Source: Nitrospirota bacterium (GTDB lineage Bacteria; Nitrospirota; Nitrospiria; Nitrospirales; Nitrospiraceae). Taken from it: a stretch of 64,000 nt of DNA. The position numbers were made by a program, and so were the translations under genes. Numbering within the stretch: position 1 is the first letter of the stretch; every line of letters starts with the position of its first letter. The stretch is taken from the NCBI GenBank assembly GCA_030682135.1, contig JAUXQT010000100.1:62001-126000 (forward strand), given 5' to 3'. This document shows, piece after piece, positions 15,983 to 24,383 of this stretch. The notes below the pieces were generated by a model. It did no database searches and was not told the DNA's origin. It saw nothing but the letters and a program-made list of their open reading frames with translations.

Positions 15983-16795
15983 TTACCGCCCGCTGCCTGG
16001 GGCCTGGCCAATAATGTGAAGTCGAGGACCGTGGGGAAGAGTCATCACGCCCTCCCCCTCCGACTCCTCACCGACAACCCAGAGGTACAGCTTCTGCGCA
16101 TCGAACAGTTCAGGGTCCTTCGGCACCCCGTACTGTTCCTTCTGCATCGTCTCATCGTAGAGGCCGATGCAGCCGTGCGAGGCCGGATAGCCCGGCATGT
16201 CCCGTCCATGAATCCAATAGGACACACCTTCACGATTCACATAAAACCGGAGGGCGTAGTTCATCGGATAGGGTCGATCCGTTCCCTCGATGGTATAGAG
16301 ACAGGATTGGTGCTGCCGATGGGCAGCAGTCACACGGAACTCCCCTGCAGGCGTTTGATTGCGTCTGTTCCCGGAGGCAATGGGGCTGTCGAAACGAAGC
16401 GCTCCGAACTCATAGGCCCCGAGAAATTGCTCAGTCAAATCGATGAGAATAAATTTCTCGTCCGGCTCTCCCGGCGGATAGACCAGCGGTAACGGCGTAA
16501 ACTGTGCCAGATCCTCGATCCGTCTCGGCACTTTGATTGAGAGCCCAGCATACGCATGCCGCCGATCGATCCGATTGAATCGTGCACCCTCAATCCAGTA
16601 CTCGCCAAATATCGTTTCCAGCGATTCACCGGGCAAAATGACACGGCAATCCCACTCCACCATCGCATCGCTCGGATAGGCGATTTCGCATGGACCGCGA
16701 TGTTTCCTGGAAGATTCGGCCTGTGAGACAGCAGGAAGGACCGTGACCATCATCACAATCACGGCAATCAGTGTCCTCCGGATCGGCCAAGGCAT
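15983..16795 (-). CDS. L,D-transpeptidase (YkuD family), exported
   Basis: About 270 aa. The N-terminal signal sequence is PIRRTLIAVIVMMVTVLPAV. A LysM-like stretch (VILPGESLETIFGEYWIEG) precedes the YkuD catalytic domain with HGRDMPGYPASHGCIGLYD, giving the His, Ser-His-Gly-Cys active site. Such enzymes make 3-3 cross-links in peptidoglycan or attach lipoproteins to it. The frame is open to 16906, but that extension falls in the palindromic repeat. No clear ribosome-binding site is seen at 16795, so the start is uncertain by a few codons. Confidence 0.88.
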   Translation of the reverse strand: MPWPIRRTLIAVIVMMVTVLPAVSQAESSRKHRGPCEIAYPSDAMVEWDCRVILPGESLETIFGEYWIEGARFNRIDRRHAYAGLSIKVPRRIEDLAQFTPLPLVYPPGEPDEKFILIDLTEQFLGAYEFGALRFDSPIASGNRRNQTPAGEFRVTAAHRQHQSCLYTIEGTDRPYPMNYALRFYVNREGVSYWIHGRDMPGYPASHGCIGLYDETMQKEQYGVPKDPELFDAQKLYLWVVGEESEGEGVMTLPHGPRLHIIGQAPGSGR

Positions 16796-16858
16796 AGTGA
16801 CGAAAATAACCAATATAGATACGAGCAGGCAAGCGGCGAACACCACAAGAACACCTGC

Positions 16859-16980
16859 AGGCTGTTCAAAAAGACCGTCCAGCAAGGCCGCAGCCGACGA
16901 ACGCACCGGAGGCGTAGCCTCGGGCTACGTTGAGGATGCGTTCGAGGCGAGAACGAAGCTGGCGGGATTTTTCAACAGCC
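16859..16980 (-). repeat. ~125-bp palindromic element, copy D (reverse)
   Basis: Ends are CAGGCTGTTCAAAAAGACCG and GGGATTTTTCAACAGCC, replacing AGGATGCT/AGCATCCT by a different complementary pair. The centre is GTAGCCTCGGGCTAC. It lies between the L,D-transpeptidase start and the CBS gene stop. Confidence 0.82.
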
Positions 16981-16982
16981 GA

Positions 16983-17417
16983 TTACGACCAATACTGGGA
17001 GGCTTTCGTATACCCAAACAACAAATCCCGCCGCGCCAGAACTCCGACCAATTTGCCGTTCCGGACGACAGGCACCCGCGTGATGTAGCGATCCTGGAAC
17101 AGATTCGCGACCTCCTCCAGTTTCATATCCTCAGTCGCTGTCACCGGATGCGTGCTCATCATTTCGACAACCATGACTTTCCGCAGATCCCGGCCTTCGA
17201 TCATGGCCTGAAGCAGATCGTACTCGCTGATCAGTCCGACCAGGGTCCGGTCCTCTTCCACCACGGGCAAACTACCGAAGTTTCGTTGAGTCATCAGCCG
17301 GCTGATGGTCAGGGCATCGGTCCTCGAACTACATGTAAAGACGGCATCCTGCATCAATTGCCCCACCGTCAACGTCTTCGGATCGCAAGCCGCCGAAAGG
17401 AATTCTGATTTTCGCAT
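16983..17417 (-). CDS. CBS-domain pair protein
   Basis: 144 aa with two CBS motifs (Bateman module): TVGQLMQDAVFTCSSRTDAL ... FGSLPVVEEDRTLVGLISEYDLL, and MMSTHPVTATEDMKLEEV ... RVPVVRNGKLVGVLARRDLL. Such stand-alone modules bind adenine nucleotides and regulate partners. GAGGAGGGG lies just before the ATG. A paralogue follows upstream at 17587-18033, separated by palindromic element E. Confidence 0.92.
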   Translation of the reverse strand: MRKSEFLSAACDPKTLTVGQLMQDAVFTCSSRTDALTISRLMTQRNFGSLPVVEEDRTLVGLISEYDLLQAMIEGRDLRKVMVVEMMSTHPVTATEDMKLEEVANLFQDRYITRVPVVRNGKLVGVLARRDLLFGYTKASQYWS

Positions 17418-17468
17418 AGCCCCTCCTCTTTATTTTTTCTGTCGCAGCTCAACAGAATAATTCCAGCG

Positions 17469-17588
17469 GGATGCTCAAAATGACATCCCAGCAAGGCCGC
17501 AGGGAGCCCGGCGACTGAAGCGTACCCTTGGGGTACGTTGCAGGGAGACGGGCGACTGAGAACGAAGCTGGGGGTCATTTTCAGCATC
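17469..17588 (-). repeat. ~125-bp palindromic element, copy E (reverse)
   Basis: Ends are GGGATGCTCAAAATGACATC and GTCATTTTCAGCATC. The centre is GTACCCTTGGGGTAC. The AAAATGAC/GTCATTTT arm shows a compensatory variant relative to copy A. It overlaps the last codon of the next CBS gene by 2 bp. Confidence 0.8.
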
Positions 17589-18033
17589 ACGCACGGCCGG
17601 CCGCCAGGTAGGCACGTAAGACATCCCTCCTGGCGATGATGCCGACAAGCTTGTCCTTGGCATCCACCACCGGTACACGAACCAAATCGCTGGCTCTGAA
17701 GACATGAATTAATGTCGGAAGCGTCGTTTCGGGGCGGACCGAGTACGGGTTGTACGTCATGATGTCGCCCGCAGCGATGACGCCAAGCTTGTGCCCATCA
17801 TCCAAGGCAGCCAGCAAATCATGTTCGCTGACGATGCCCAGCAGTTTGTCTTTGGCGTCCACCACCGGCACCGCGCCAAAGCCCTCGATCATGAGCGACG
17901 CGATGACATCGCCCTTGGTCTTGAGACGAGCAGACTGCACCAGTTTCTGCATCACCTGATCGACCATCATCTCGTCAAACTCTTTCTTCGTAACAGTCTT
18001 GGGTTTCTTTGCGGTTTTCTTGTTCGTCGGCAT
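17587..18033 (-). CDS. CBS-domain pair protein
   Basis: 148 aa. A Lys/Thr-rich N-terminus (NKKTAKKPKTVTKKEFDE) precedes two CBS motifs: IEGFGAVPVVDAKDKLLGIV and RVPVVDAKDKLVGIIARRDV. Both carry the same VPVVDAKDKL segment, indicating internal duplication. GAGGGGGGAT precedes the ATG. It is a paralogue of the adjacent CBS protein; together they may be co-transcribed nucleotide-sensing regulators. Confidence 0.92.
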   Translation of the reverse strand: MPTNKKTAKKPKTVTKKEFDEMMVDQVMQKLVQSARLKTKGDVIASLMIEGFGAVPVVDAKDKLLGIVSEHDLLAALDDGHKLGVIAAGDIMTYNPYSVRPETTLPTLIHVFRASDLVRVPVVDAKDKLVGIIARRDVLRAYLAAGRA

Positions 18034-18059
18034 GAATCCCCCCTCATTGTTGATCTAAC

Positions 18060-18198
18060 AGCAGGCTATTCAAAAAGGCCGGCCTCTTAATCCATCGTTC
18101 GTCTCTCGTATCTCGTCGTTCGCACAGGAAAGACTCCCTGCCTGCGAGATACGATTCACGGTCTTTGGCGCTGGCGGACTGTTTCAATAGCCTGCTGC
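18060..18198. repeat. Chimeric palindrome: family-1 ends, cgtatctcgtcgttcg interior
   Basis: Ends AGCAGGCTATTCAAAAAGG and GACTGTTTCAATAGCCTGCT are complementary. The interior is the word family tctcgtatctcgtcgttcg / cgagatacgattcacg rather than the usual core. It separates the CBS gene from the next minus-strand gene. Confidence 0.7.
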
Positions 18199-18726
18199 TC
18201 ATCGACCGACCGCTTCTCCGGACGGTGCCGCGCTCACTCGATCCTCAGACCAGCGGAGATGCACCGTCTTCGTTTTCCCTGCTTCCAACTGTATCCCCTT
18301 GAGACCCTGCGTCCGAGCCGCGTGGATTGCCGTCACGTGATAGGTGCCGGATGGAAGATCGACGAACAACCATGGTCCGTTCACATGCTCCTGGGGAATG
18401 TTGATCGCAGGACTGCCTGTTGCCGGCTGAATGGTGACCGCAACTCCGGCCAGAAAAGGCTTTCCTCCAGCGGTGAACACGAGCTTCAGCGAGAATGGAG
18501 GATACTCGGCGCTCCGTTCCTCGATCCCCACTCCGGCGCTGAAATAGCGAACTGCCTCTGCCCGGTAGAGCGGAAGCGAGCCTTTGGACCGCTGACCGTT
18601 CACCTGAAATTCCAACTCAAGAAACTCACCGGACTCCCCGATTCGGGAAACCGAATCGCCGGCGAAGCTCACGCCTACACAAAAACTGCTCAACAGCACA
18701 AACGCCGGAACCAGAATCTGTCTCAT
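18199..18726 (-). CDS. Exported hypothetical protein with beta-sandwich domain
   Basis: 175 aa. Signal peptide MRQILVPAFVLLSSFCVGVS FAG-type, then an all-beta mature part. The segment GPWLFVDLPSGTYHVTA followed by GIQLEAGKTKTVHLRW resembles carboxypeptidase-regulatory/prealbumin-like repeats. AGGAGGGG lies upstream of the ATG. No catalytic motif is visible. It is probably periplasmic; function unknown. Confidence 0.8.
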   Translation of the reverse strand: MRQILVPAFVLLSSFCVGVSFAGDSVSRIGESGEFLELEFQVNGQRSKGSLPLYRAEAVRYFSAGVGIEERSAEYPPFSLKLVFTAGGKPFLAGVAVTIQPATGSPAINIPQEHVNGPWLFVDLPSGTYHVTAIHAARTQGLKGIQLEAGKTKTVHLRWSEDRVSAAPSGEAVGR

Positions 18727-18823
18727 CGACCCCTCCTAGAACCCAAGCAGGCCGCGGAAAACTATATTGGCACACGAGAACTTCGAGGGTCCGCACGCGC
18801 TGCACAACATGAAAACGCTCCTG

Positions 18824-18917
18824 CAGGATGCTCAAACAGTTCGTCCAGCAAGGCCGCAGCGAGTGAGGGCCTGAACGATGCAAGAACGCCGCTGGCGGAC
18901 GGTTTCAGCATCCTGCT
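18824..18917 (-). repeat. Shortened ~95-bp palindromic element, copy G
   Basis: Ends are CAGGATGCTCAAACAGTTCG and GGACGGTTTCAGCATCCTG. The central GTACCC stem is absent, leaving GCAAGGCCGCAGCGAGTGAG and GAACGCCGCTGGCGG. It is a deletion variant of the family. Confidence 0.75.
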
Positions 18918-19232
18918 ATGGTCAGACTACGCAATGTAAGTGCCAGCCCCCTGCACCGGCCAAACTTCCGATTTTTCACATACCGGATCACCTATTTCCA
19001 CGCTGATCCGTTTCTGGGCCTTTAGAACTGACGCCAATCACCACAGTCATCCATGAGGTACTGCAGCGAAACGCCGCAGGCCATGGCCTAGACAGGCCCT
19101 CTCTCTCCAGAAACCATGAGAATCTTAGGGCATCTCGCCTATGAGCCATCACGTGTCGCAGGCACATCCAATGCAGAACCGATGCTGGAACTGTTCGCAT
19201 ATCCTTGTCGTGATCGAGAAAGGGAGTCTGTC
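18918..19232. other. Intergenic leader of the Usp-ATPase operon, no recognised element
   Basis: 315 bp between the reverse palindromic element and the Usp start. An open frame runs in from 19116 but has no ribosome-binding site or domain match. I see no clear promoter consensus or hairpin here; the promoter of the downstream operon must lie in this stretch. Confidence 0.4.
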
Positions 19233-20138
19233 ATGCGTATTCTCTGTGCCGTGGATGGGTCTGAATACTCGCAGTGGGGGGTACAAGCACTCGAAGCACT
19301 GGCCGGTCGTGAGCCGGAGGAGGTGACGCTGCTTCACGTGGTCGATCCGTCAGCCCTCCGAGCCGGAAAAGGCACGAATGCCGTGGCAGAGAAAAGGGCC
19401 CTGGCCGCGATGGAGAAGGCCGGTGGCATCCTGCTTCGCGAAGCGGAGCGAGCAGCTCGCGTCGCCCTCGGACAGGCCGCAACCGGCCCCCACACCACAT
19501 TCCAGCGCATCTTAGCCCATGGCCCTCTTGCCCACACGATCGTGCGACAGGCACGTCGGGTGAAGGCCGATCTCATCCTCATCGGATCCCGAGGGTTGAG
19601 CGACATTCGAGGCTTCTTACTGGGAAGCATCTCCCGGCAAGTCGCGTCTATCGCCCGATGTTCCGTCTTCGTCGTGAAACAACCGATCCCGCAGTTGAGG
19701 CAAGTGACCCTCGCGGTCGATGACTCGAAGCATTCCCGAGCCGCCGCTCGATTTCTTCGATCCCGCCTGCTTCCGGATTCTGCGACGACCACCGTCCTCT
19801 CCTCGGCCGAGAGACCGGTGACCGACTTGGCGGTTCGCTATTTATCCAAAGCCCAAGTCGCCGAACTGGAGAGACCGGTCCTCGAACGAGCCACGAAACT
19901 GGTCGCAGCATTGCGGGATGAGTTCCTGAAAGAAGGCTTCGCCGTCGAAACGGACGTGCAGATGGACCACGTCATCGACACGATCGTCAAACAGGTGGAG
20001 GCCACGCATGCCGACCTCCTGGTGATCGGGTCGCGCGACCTTACCAAGAGCGAACGGCTCCATCTCGGCAGCGTCTCGGAAAGCCTTCTGAGACATGCCC
20101 CCTGTTCCCTGTTGATCGTGCGAGGTACGCGTGGCTGA
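19233..20138 (+). CDS. Universal stress protein, tandem UspA domains
   Basis: 301 aa. Domain 1 starts MRILCAVDGSEYSQWGV and carries GSRGLSDIRGFLLGSISRQ. Domain 2 starts RQVTLAVDDSKHSRAA and ends GSRDLTKSERLHLGSVSESL, CSLLIVRG. AAAGGGAG precedes the ATG at 19233; the 39-codon extension to 19116 is unsupported. It overlaps the P-type ATPase gene by 8 bp, so it is the first gene of a stress/transport operon and may modulate or sense for the pump (inference). Confidence 0.92.
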   Translation: MRILCAVDGSEYSQWGVQALEALAGREPEEVTLLHVVDPSALRAGKGTNAVAEKRALAAMEKAGGILLREAERAARVALGQAATGPHTTFQRILAHGPLAHTIVRQARRVKADLILIGSRGLSDIRGFLLGSISRQVASIARCSVFVVKQPIPQLRQVTLAVDDSKHSRAAARFLRSRLLPDSATTTVLSSAERPVTDLAVRYLSKAQVAELERPVLERATKLVAALRDEFLKEGFAVETDVQMDHVIDTIVKQVEATHADLLVIGSRDLTKSERLHLGSVSESLLRHAPCSLLIVRGTRG

Positions 20139-22938
20139 CTCCGGCAAGCCACCGCTCCACCACCTGACGGTCGGTGAAGCCTTCCAGCGCCTGGACACCA
20201 GAGCCGGCGGCTTGTCGCCCGAAGAAGCACAGCAACGGCTCAGCCAATATGGCCCCAACGTTCTGGAGGAACCGAGCCGTTATTCATTGATTCGAGGGTT
20301 CCTCCGCCAATTCACCCACTTCCTAGCCCTGTTGCTCTGGATCGCCGCCGCCCTGGCCTTCACGGCAGAATTCATGAAGCCAGGCGAAGGGATGCTCACC
20401 CTCGGCTGGGCGATCCTCGGTGTGATCGTGATCAACGCCGTCTTTGCCTTCTTTCAGGAATATAAAGCGGAGCGTGCGGTGCATGCCCTCCATCGCCTCC
20501 TCCCTGCCAAAGCATGGGTGCTGCGAAGCAACCAGCCACACGAGGTGTCGCGGAGCGAGATCGTGCCGGGTGACGTGCTGTTGATCGAAGAAGGGGAACA
20601 GATTCCTGCCGACGCCCGGCTCATCGAAGCGGCCGACATGCTGGTCGACATCTCTTCTCTCACCGGCGAATCCCAACCGAAGCGGCGGACGGCAGAGCCG
20701 ATCGCCGATGGACACCTCCTGGACATTCCCAATCTCGTCTTCGCCGGCACCCCCGTGCTCTCCGGCAGAGGCCGGGCGGTGGTGTTCGCGACCGGCATGC
20801 AGACGGAATTCGGCAAGATCGCCCGCCTTTCCACAAGCGTAGAGACAGACCTCAGCCCGCTGCAGAAAGAGATCGCGAAGGTGACCCATGTCGTCGCGCT
20901 GCTGTCGGTCGCCATGGGTTTAGTCTTTTTCGTTATCGGGGTCGCCATGGGCTTGGGCTTCTGGGTCAGCGCGATCTTCGGAATCGGCATCATCGTCGCG
21001 AACGTGCCGGAAGGACTACTCCCCACTGTGACCCTGGCCTTGGCGTTGGGCAGCCAACGCATGGCCAAACGTCACGCGCTCATCAAGCAACTGACCTCCG
21101 TCGAAACCCTGGGTTGTACCACCGTCATCTGCACGGATAAGACGGGAACACTGACCGAGAACAGGATGCGCGTGGCGCGTTTCTATATGGACCACCTTGA
21201 AATCGACGTGCAGGAAAGCTGTCTGGTGATCGCCGGGCGTATGACCAGCGCGATCGAGGCCGAGGAGTATGCGCCGCTCTTCGATGCGATCATCCATTGC
21301 CACAATGCCAAGCGCTCACGGCGAACCGACGGCCGCCCCACCGTGACGGGCGATCCGACCGAAGTGGCGCTGGTCGAGTTCGCGCAGGATCACGGGCTGC
21401 TTCACCATGAACCGTTACCCCGGATGGGCGAACTCCCGTTCGATGCGGACCGAAAGCGCATGTCCACCCTCCATTGGCGTGAGAGCCGGCTCGTCGCCTT
21501 CGTGAAGGGCGCGCCGGAATCGCTCATCCCCCTCTGCAATCAGATACGTCATCAAGGTGCGCTATCGCCCATGAGTCAGGAGGACCGCCAGCGCATCATG
21601 GCGCAAAGCCAGACCTTCGCGCAGCAGGCCTATCGAGTCTTGGCAGTGGCCATGCGTGACATTGAATCGGGTGTCGAGAAATTGGATATCGACCGGGTGG
21701 AACAGAACCTCACCTTCCTCGGCCTCGTCGCGATGATCGATCCCCCGCGCCAGGAAGTGCCGGAGGCCATCGCGCGCTGCCGCCAAGCCGGCGTGCGCAC
21801 CATCATGATTACCGGCGACCATCCGCTCACGGCCCTGGCCATCGCGCGTCAGATCGGGCTGGCGCCGAAAGAATCCCGAACTGAGCCCGATGGATTTTGT
21901 CCCGTGATCGAAGGGCACCAGGTCGAAACCATGAGCGACGAGGCGCTGCGCCGTCTCCTCACGCCCACCAATCCCGGTGAGCCAGAGCCGGTCTTCGCGC
22001 GTATGGCCCCCCGGCACAAGATGCGCGTGGTGTCGGTGCTGAAGGACATGGGCGAAGTGGTGGCAGTCACCGGCGACGGGGTGAACGACGCCCCGGCCAT
22101 CAGAAAAGCCGACATCGGCATTGCCATGGGCATTGCCGGAACCGACGTGGCAAAAGAAACGGCGGATATGATTTTACTCGACGATAATTTTTCGACCATC
22201 GTGAACGCCATTGAAGAAGGCCGGGCCGTCTACGCCAACATCCGGAAATTTTCCACCTACGTGCTGGCGAGCAACGTGCCCGAGGTCGTCCCCTATCTGG
22301 CATACGGCCTATTCGGGATTCCGCTGGCGCTCACGGTTCCGCAAATCCTCGCCGTGGATCTAGGGACCGATATGGTTCCGGCCTTGGCCCTGGGCGCCGA
22401 AAAGCCCGACGCCGGCATCATGGCCATTCCACCACGTCCACGCACGGAACGGTTGATGAACCTTCCGCTGCTCCTGCGCGCCTATCTCTTCTTGGGCCTG
22501 ATCGAAGCAGGAATCGCCATGGGCGCATTCTTTCTCTTGCTCCTGACAGAGGGATGGACCTGGGGCATGCCGCTCGACTGGTCCAGTCCCCTCTATAAAC
22601 AGGCGACCGCCGCCACCTTCGCCGGCATCGTCGTCGCCCAAGTCGCGAACGTATTCGCCTGCCGCTCAGACCGAGTGCCGCTCGCGCAACTCGGCTGGTT
22701 CAGCAATCCATTGATCCTCTGGGGAATCGCGACAGAACTCGCCGTCCTGGCGTTCATCATCTATACCCCCTGGGGCAACGACATCTTTAGAACCAGTCCC
22801 TTGCCTGTCTGGATCTTCGGACCACTCGCGCTGGGTGCCCTTGTGCTGTTATTCGCAGAGGAAGGCCGTAAGATCATCGTAAGCCGGTTTCCACCCAATC
22901 AGGCGATCGCCGTCAAACAACTAGCAGGGACATCATGA
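20131..22938 (+). CDS. P-type ATPase, Na+/K+-ATPase-like (type II)
   Basis: 935 aa, GTG start. The phosphorylation site is D336 in CTDKTGTLTENRM. Other motifs are TGES, KGAPE and TGDGVNDAPAIRKADIGIAMG. Membrane motifs NVPEGLLPTVTLALALG and VDLGTDMVPALALGAEKPDA match animal-type Na+/K+- and H+/K+-ATPase alpha subunits (P2C) more closely than SERCA-type pumps. No beta subunit is encoded nearby. It likely exchanges monovalent cations or moves Ca2+; ion specificity is inference. It overlaps the Usp gene before it (8 bp) and the MacA-like gene after it (ATGA). Confidence 0.93.
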   Translation: MADSGKPPLHHLTVGEAFQRLDTRAGGLSPEEAQQRLSQYGPNVLEEPSRYSLIRGFLRQFTHFLALLLWIAAALAFTAEFMKPGEGMLTLGWAILGVIVINAVFAFFQEYKAERAVHALHRLLPAKAWVLRSNQPHEVSRSEIVPGDVLLIEEGEQIPADARLIEAADMLVDISSLTGESQPKRRTAEPIADGHLLDIPNLVFAGTPVLSGRGRAVVFATGMQTEFGKIARLSTSVETDLSPLQKEIAKVTHVVALLSVAMGLVFFVIGVAMGLGFWVSAIFGIGIIVANVPEGLLPTVTLALALGSQRMAKRHALIKQLTSVETLGCTTVICTDKTGTLTENRMRVARFYMDHLEIDVQESCLVIAGRMTSAIEAEEYAPLFDAIIHCHNAKRSRRTDGRPTVTGDPTEVALVEFAQDHGLLHHEPLPRMGELPFDADRKRMSTLHWRESRLVAFVKGAPESLIPLCNQIRHQGALSPMSQEDRQRIMAQSQTFAQQAYRVLAVAMRDIESGVEKLDIDRVEQNLTFLGLVAMIDPPRQEVPEAIARCRQAGVRTIMITGDHPLTALAIARQIGLAPKESRTEPDGFCPVIEGHQVETMSDEALRRLLTPTNPGEPEPVFARMAPRHKMRVVSVLKDMGEVVAVTGDGVNDAPAIRKADIGIAMGIAGTDVAKETADMILLDDNFSTIVNAIEEGRAVYANIRKFSTYVLASNVPEVVPYLAYGLFGIPLALTVPQILAVDLGTDMVPALALGAEKPDAGIMAIPPRPRTERLMNLPLLLRAYLFLGLIEAGIAMGAFFLLLLTEGWTWGMPLDWSSPLYKQATAATFAGIVVAQVANVFACRSDRVPLAQLGWFSNPLILWGIATELAVLAFIIYTPWGNDIFRTSPLPVWIFGPLALGALVLLFAEEGRKIIVSRFPPNQAIAVKQLAGTS

Positions 22939-24272
22939 CCGACAACCTTCAAGACCCGATTCGTGAAATTCCTGTCACGGAGATCATTCCCCCCGGATCG
23001 TCCTCAGTTCCGGCTCCCCATTCATCGAATGCATCCACCGATCGGGCGCATGGCCTCCCTGCCTCCCTGCCGCTGCTCCCTTCATCTCAGACCGGGCTCC
23101 GTCGCCCCTGGCTCATCGGGATCATCACCCTGCTTGCGATCATCGGAACAGGAGCCTGGTATTGGTGGACGGCCGGCCCTCCGCCTGTCCATTACAAAAC
23201 TGCGCTGGTCGATCGAGGCCCTATCACCTCAATTGTCACCGCTACCGGTACGGTCAATCCGGTCGTGTCGGTGCAGGTGGGCAGCCAAGTCTCCGGAAAA
23301 ATTACTCAATTGATGGCAGACTTCAATTCCGTCGTGACGAAGGGCCAGGCTCTGGCCAGGATCGATCAGCAGCCATTTAACGCCAGGGTGAGCCAATCCC
23401 GCGCATCGCTCAAGAGCGGGCGCGGCAATCTCGCCAAAGCAAAAAATATGGAGACTCAACGAAAACTCGAACTCGATCGCATGGCGGCTTTGCGTCCGCA
23501 ACAATTCGTCTCCCAAGCGGATCTCGACCTCGCCGCGACGAATTTCCGGGACGCCCAGGCTCAAGTCGAGGTCGCACAGGCACAAGTGGATCAGGCGGTG
23601 GCCACGTTGGCCTCCGCCGAGCTGGATCTCGGCTATACGACGATCTATTCCCCGGTCAACGGCATCGTGGTCTCCCGCAACGTCGATGTCGGCCAAACCG
23701 TCGCCGCCAGCTTCCAAACGCCGACGCTCTTCGTGATCGCCCAGGACCTGACGCAGATGCAGGTGAACGCCAACGTCAGCGAATCCGACATCGGCGGTGT
23801 GGCGGAAGGCAAGCCGTCCAGCTTCCGCGTGGATGCTTATCCCAGGCAATTCTTCGAAGGCACCGTGACGCAAGTCCGCAATGCGCCCATCAACATCCAG
23901 AACGTGGTGACCTACGACGTCGTGATCACGGTGGACAATCGGGAGCTCAAGCTCAAGCCAGGAATGACGGCAAACGTGACGATTGTGACGGCCAAGAAGG
24001 AAAATCCACTGCGCGTGCCGAATGGGGCCTTGCGCTTCCGCATGCCGGGCGTCCCGGTGGACCGCAAGCTCACACAAGTATGGGTGATGGATGAGTCGAA
24101 ACAGGCGCGACAGGTTGTGACGACCTCAGGCATCGCCGACTCCCTCTTCACGGAAATTACCGAGGGAACGCTGAAAGAGGGAGACCAGGTGATCCTGGGG
24201 ATTGAGACGCCGGAAGAACAGGCCCAAAAGAAGCTGCCGCCTGGCTTCGATGGCGGCCCGAGGATGAGATAA
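22935..24272 (+). CDS. MacA-like periplasmic adaptor (membrane fusion protein)
   Basis: 445 aa. A proline-rich cytoplasmic N-terminus (~55 residues) leads to one membrane helix (WLIGIITLLAIIGTGAWYWW). Then come a biotinyl-lipoyl half-motif (TATGTVNPVVSVQVGSQVSG), a coiled-coil hairpin (about residues 150-230), the second lipoyl half (TTIYSPVNGIVVSRNVDVGQ) and beta-barrel domains. This is the layout of MacA/HlyD-type adaptors for tripartite efflux or lipoprotein export. Its start overlaps the ATPase stop by 4 bp. Confidence 0.9.
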   Translation: MTDNLQDPIREIPVTEIIPPGSSSVPAPHSSNASTDRAHGLPASLPLLPSSQTGLRRPWLIGIITLLAIIGTGAWYWWTAGPPPVHYKTALVDRGPITSIVTATGTVNPVVSVQVGSQVSGKITQLMADFNSVVTKGQALARIDQQPFNARVSQSRASLKSGRGNLAKAKNMETQRKLELDRMAALRPQQFVSQADLDLAATNFRDAQAQVEVAQAQVDQAVATLASAELDLGYTTIYSPVNGIVVSRNVDVGQTVAASFQTPTLFVIAQDLTQMQVNANVSESDIGGVAEGKPSSFRVDAYPRQFFEGTVTQVRNAPINIQNVVTYDVVITVDNRELKLKPGMTANVTIVTAKKENPLRVPNGALRFRMPGVPVDRKLTQVWVMDESKQARQVVTTSGIADSLFTEITEGTLKEGDQVILGIETPEEQAQKKLPPGFDGGPRMR

Positions 24273-24292
24273 ACGGCCAAAGGCCGGTTATC

Positions 24293-24379
24293 GGTCTGTC
24301 TCGTCTATTCAGTCTATCTAGTCTGTCTGGTCGTTAACCAGAAGAGCCAGACAGACCAGACAGACCAGACAGACCAGAT
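24293..24379. repeat. Pentamer-word hairpin (tctggtctg type) in operon gap
   Basis: The left side is tctgtctcgtctattcagtc, tatctagtctgtctggtcg. The right side is ccagacagaccagacagacc repeated to the start codon. It fills almost the whole 111-bp gap between adaptor and permease genes and leaves no space for a normal Shine-Dalgarno before the ATG at 24384. Confidence 0.65.
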
Positions 24380-24383
24380 CGCT

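Noticed and set aside
18823..18917. Family-1 element as a transposon end with a transposase gene
   Set aside because: No transposase, RAYT-like gene or target-site duplication was seen beside any copy in the window.
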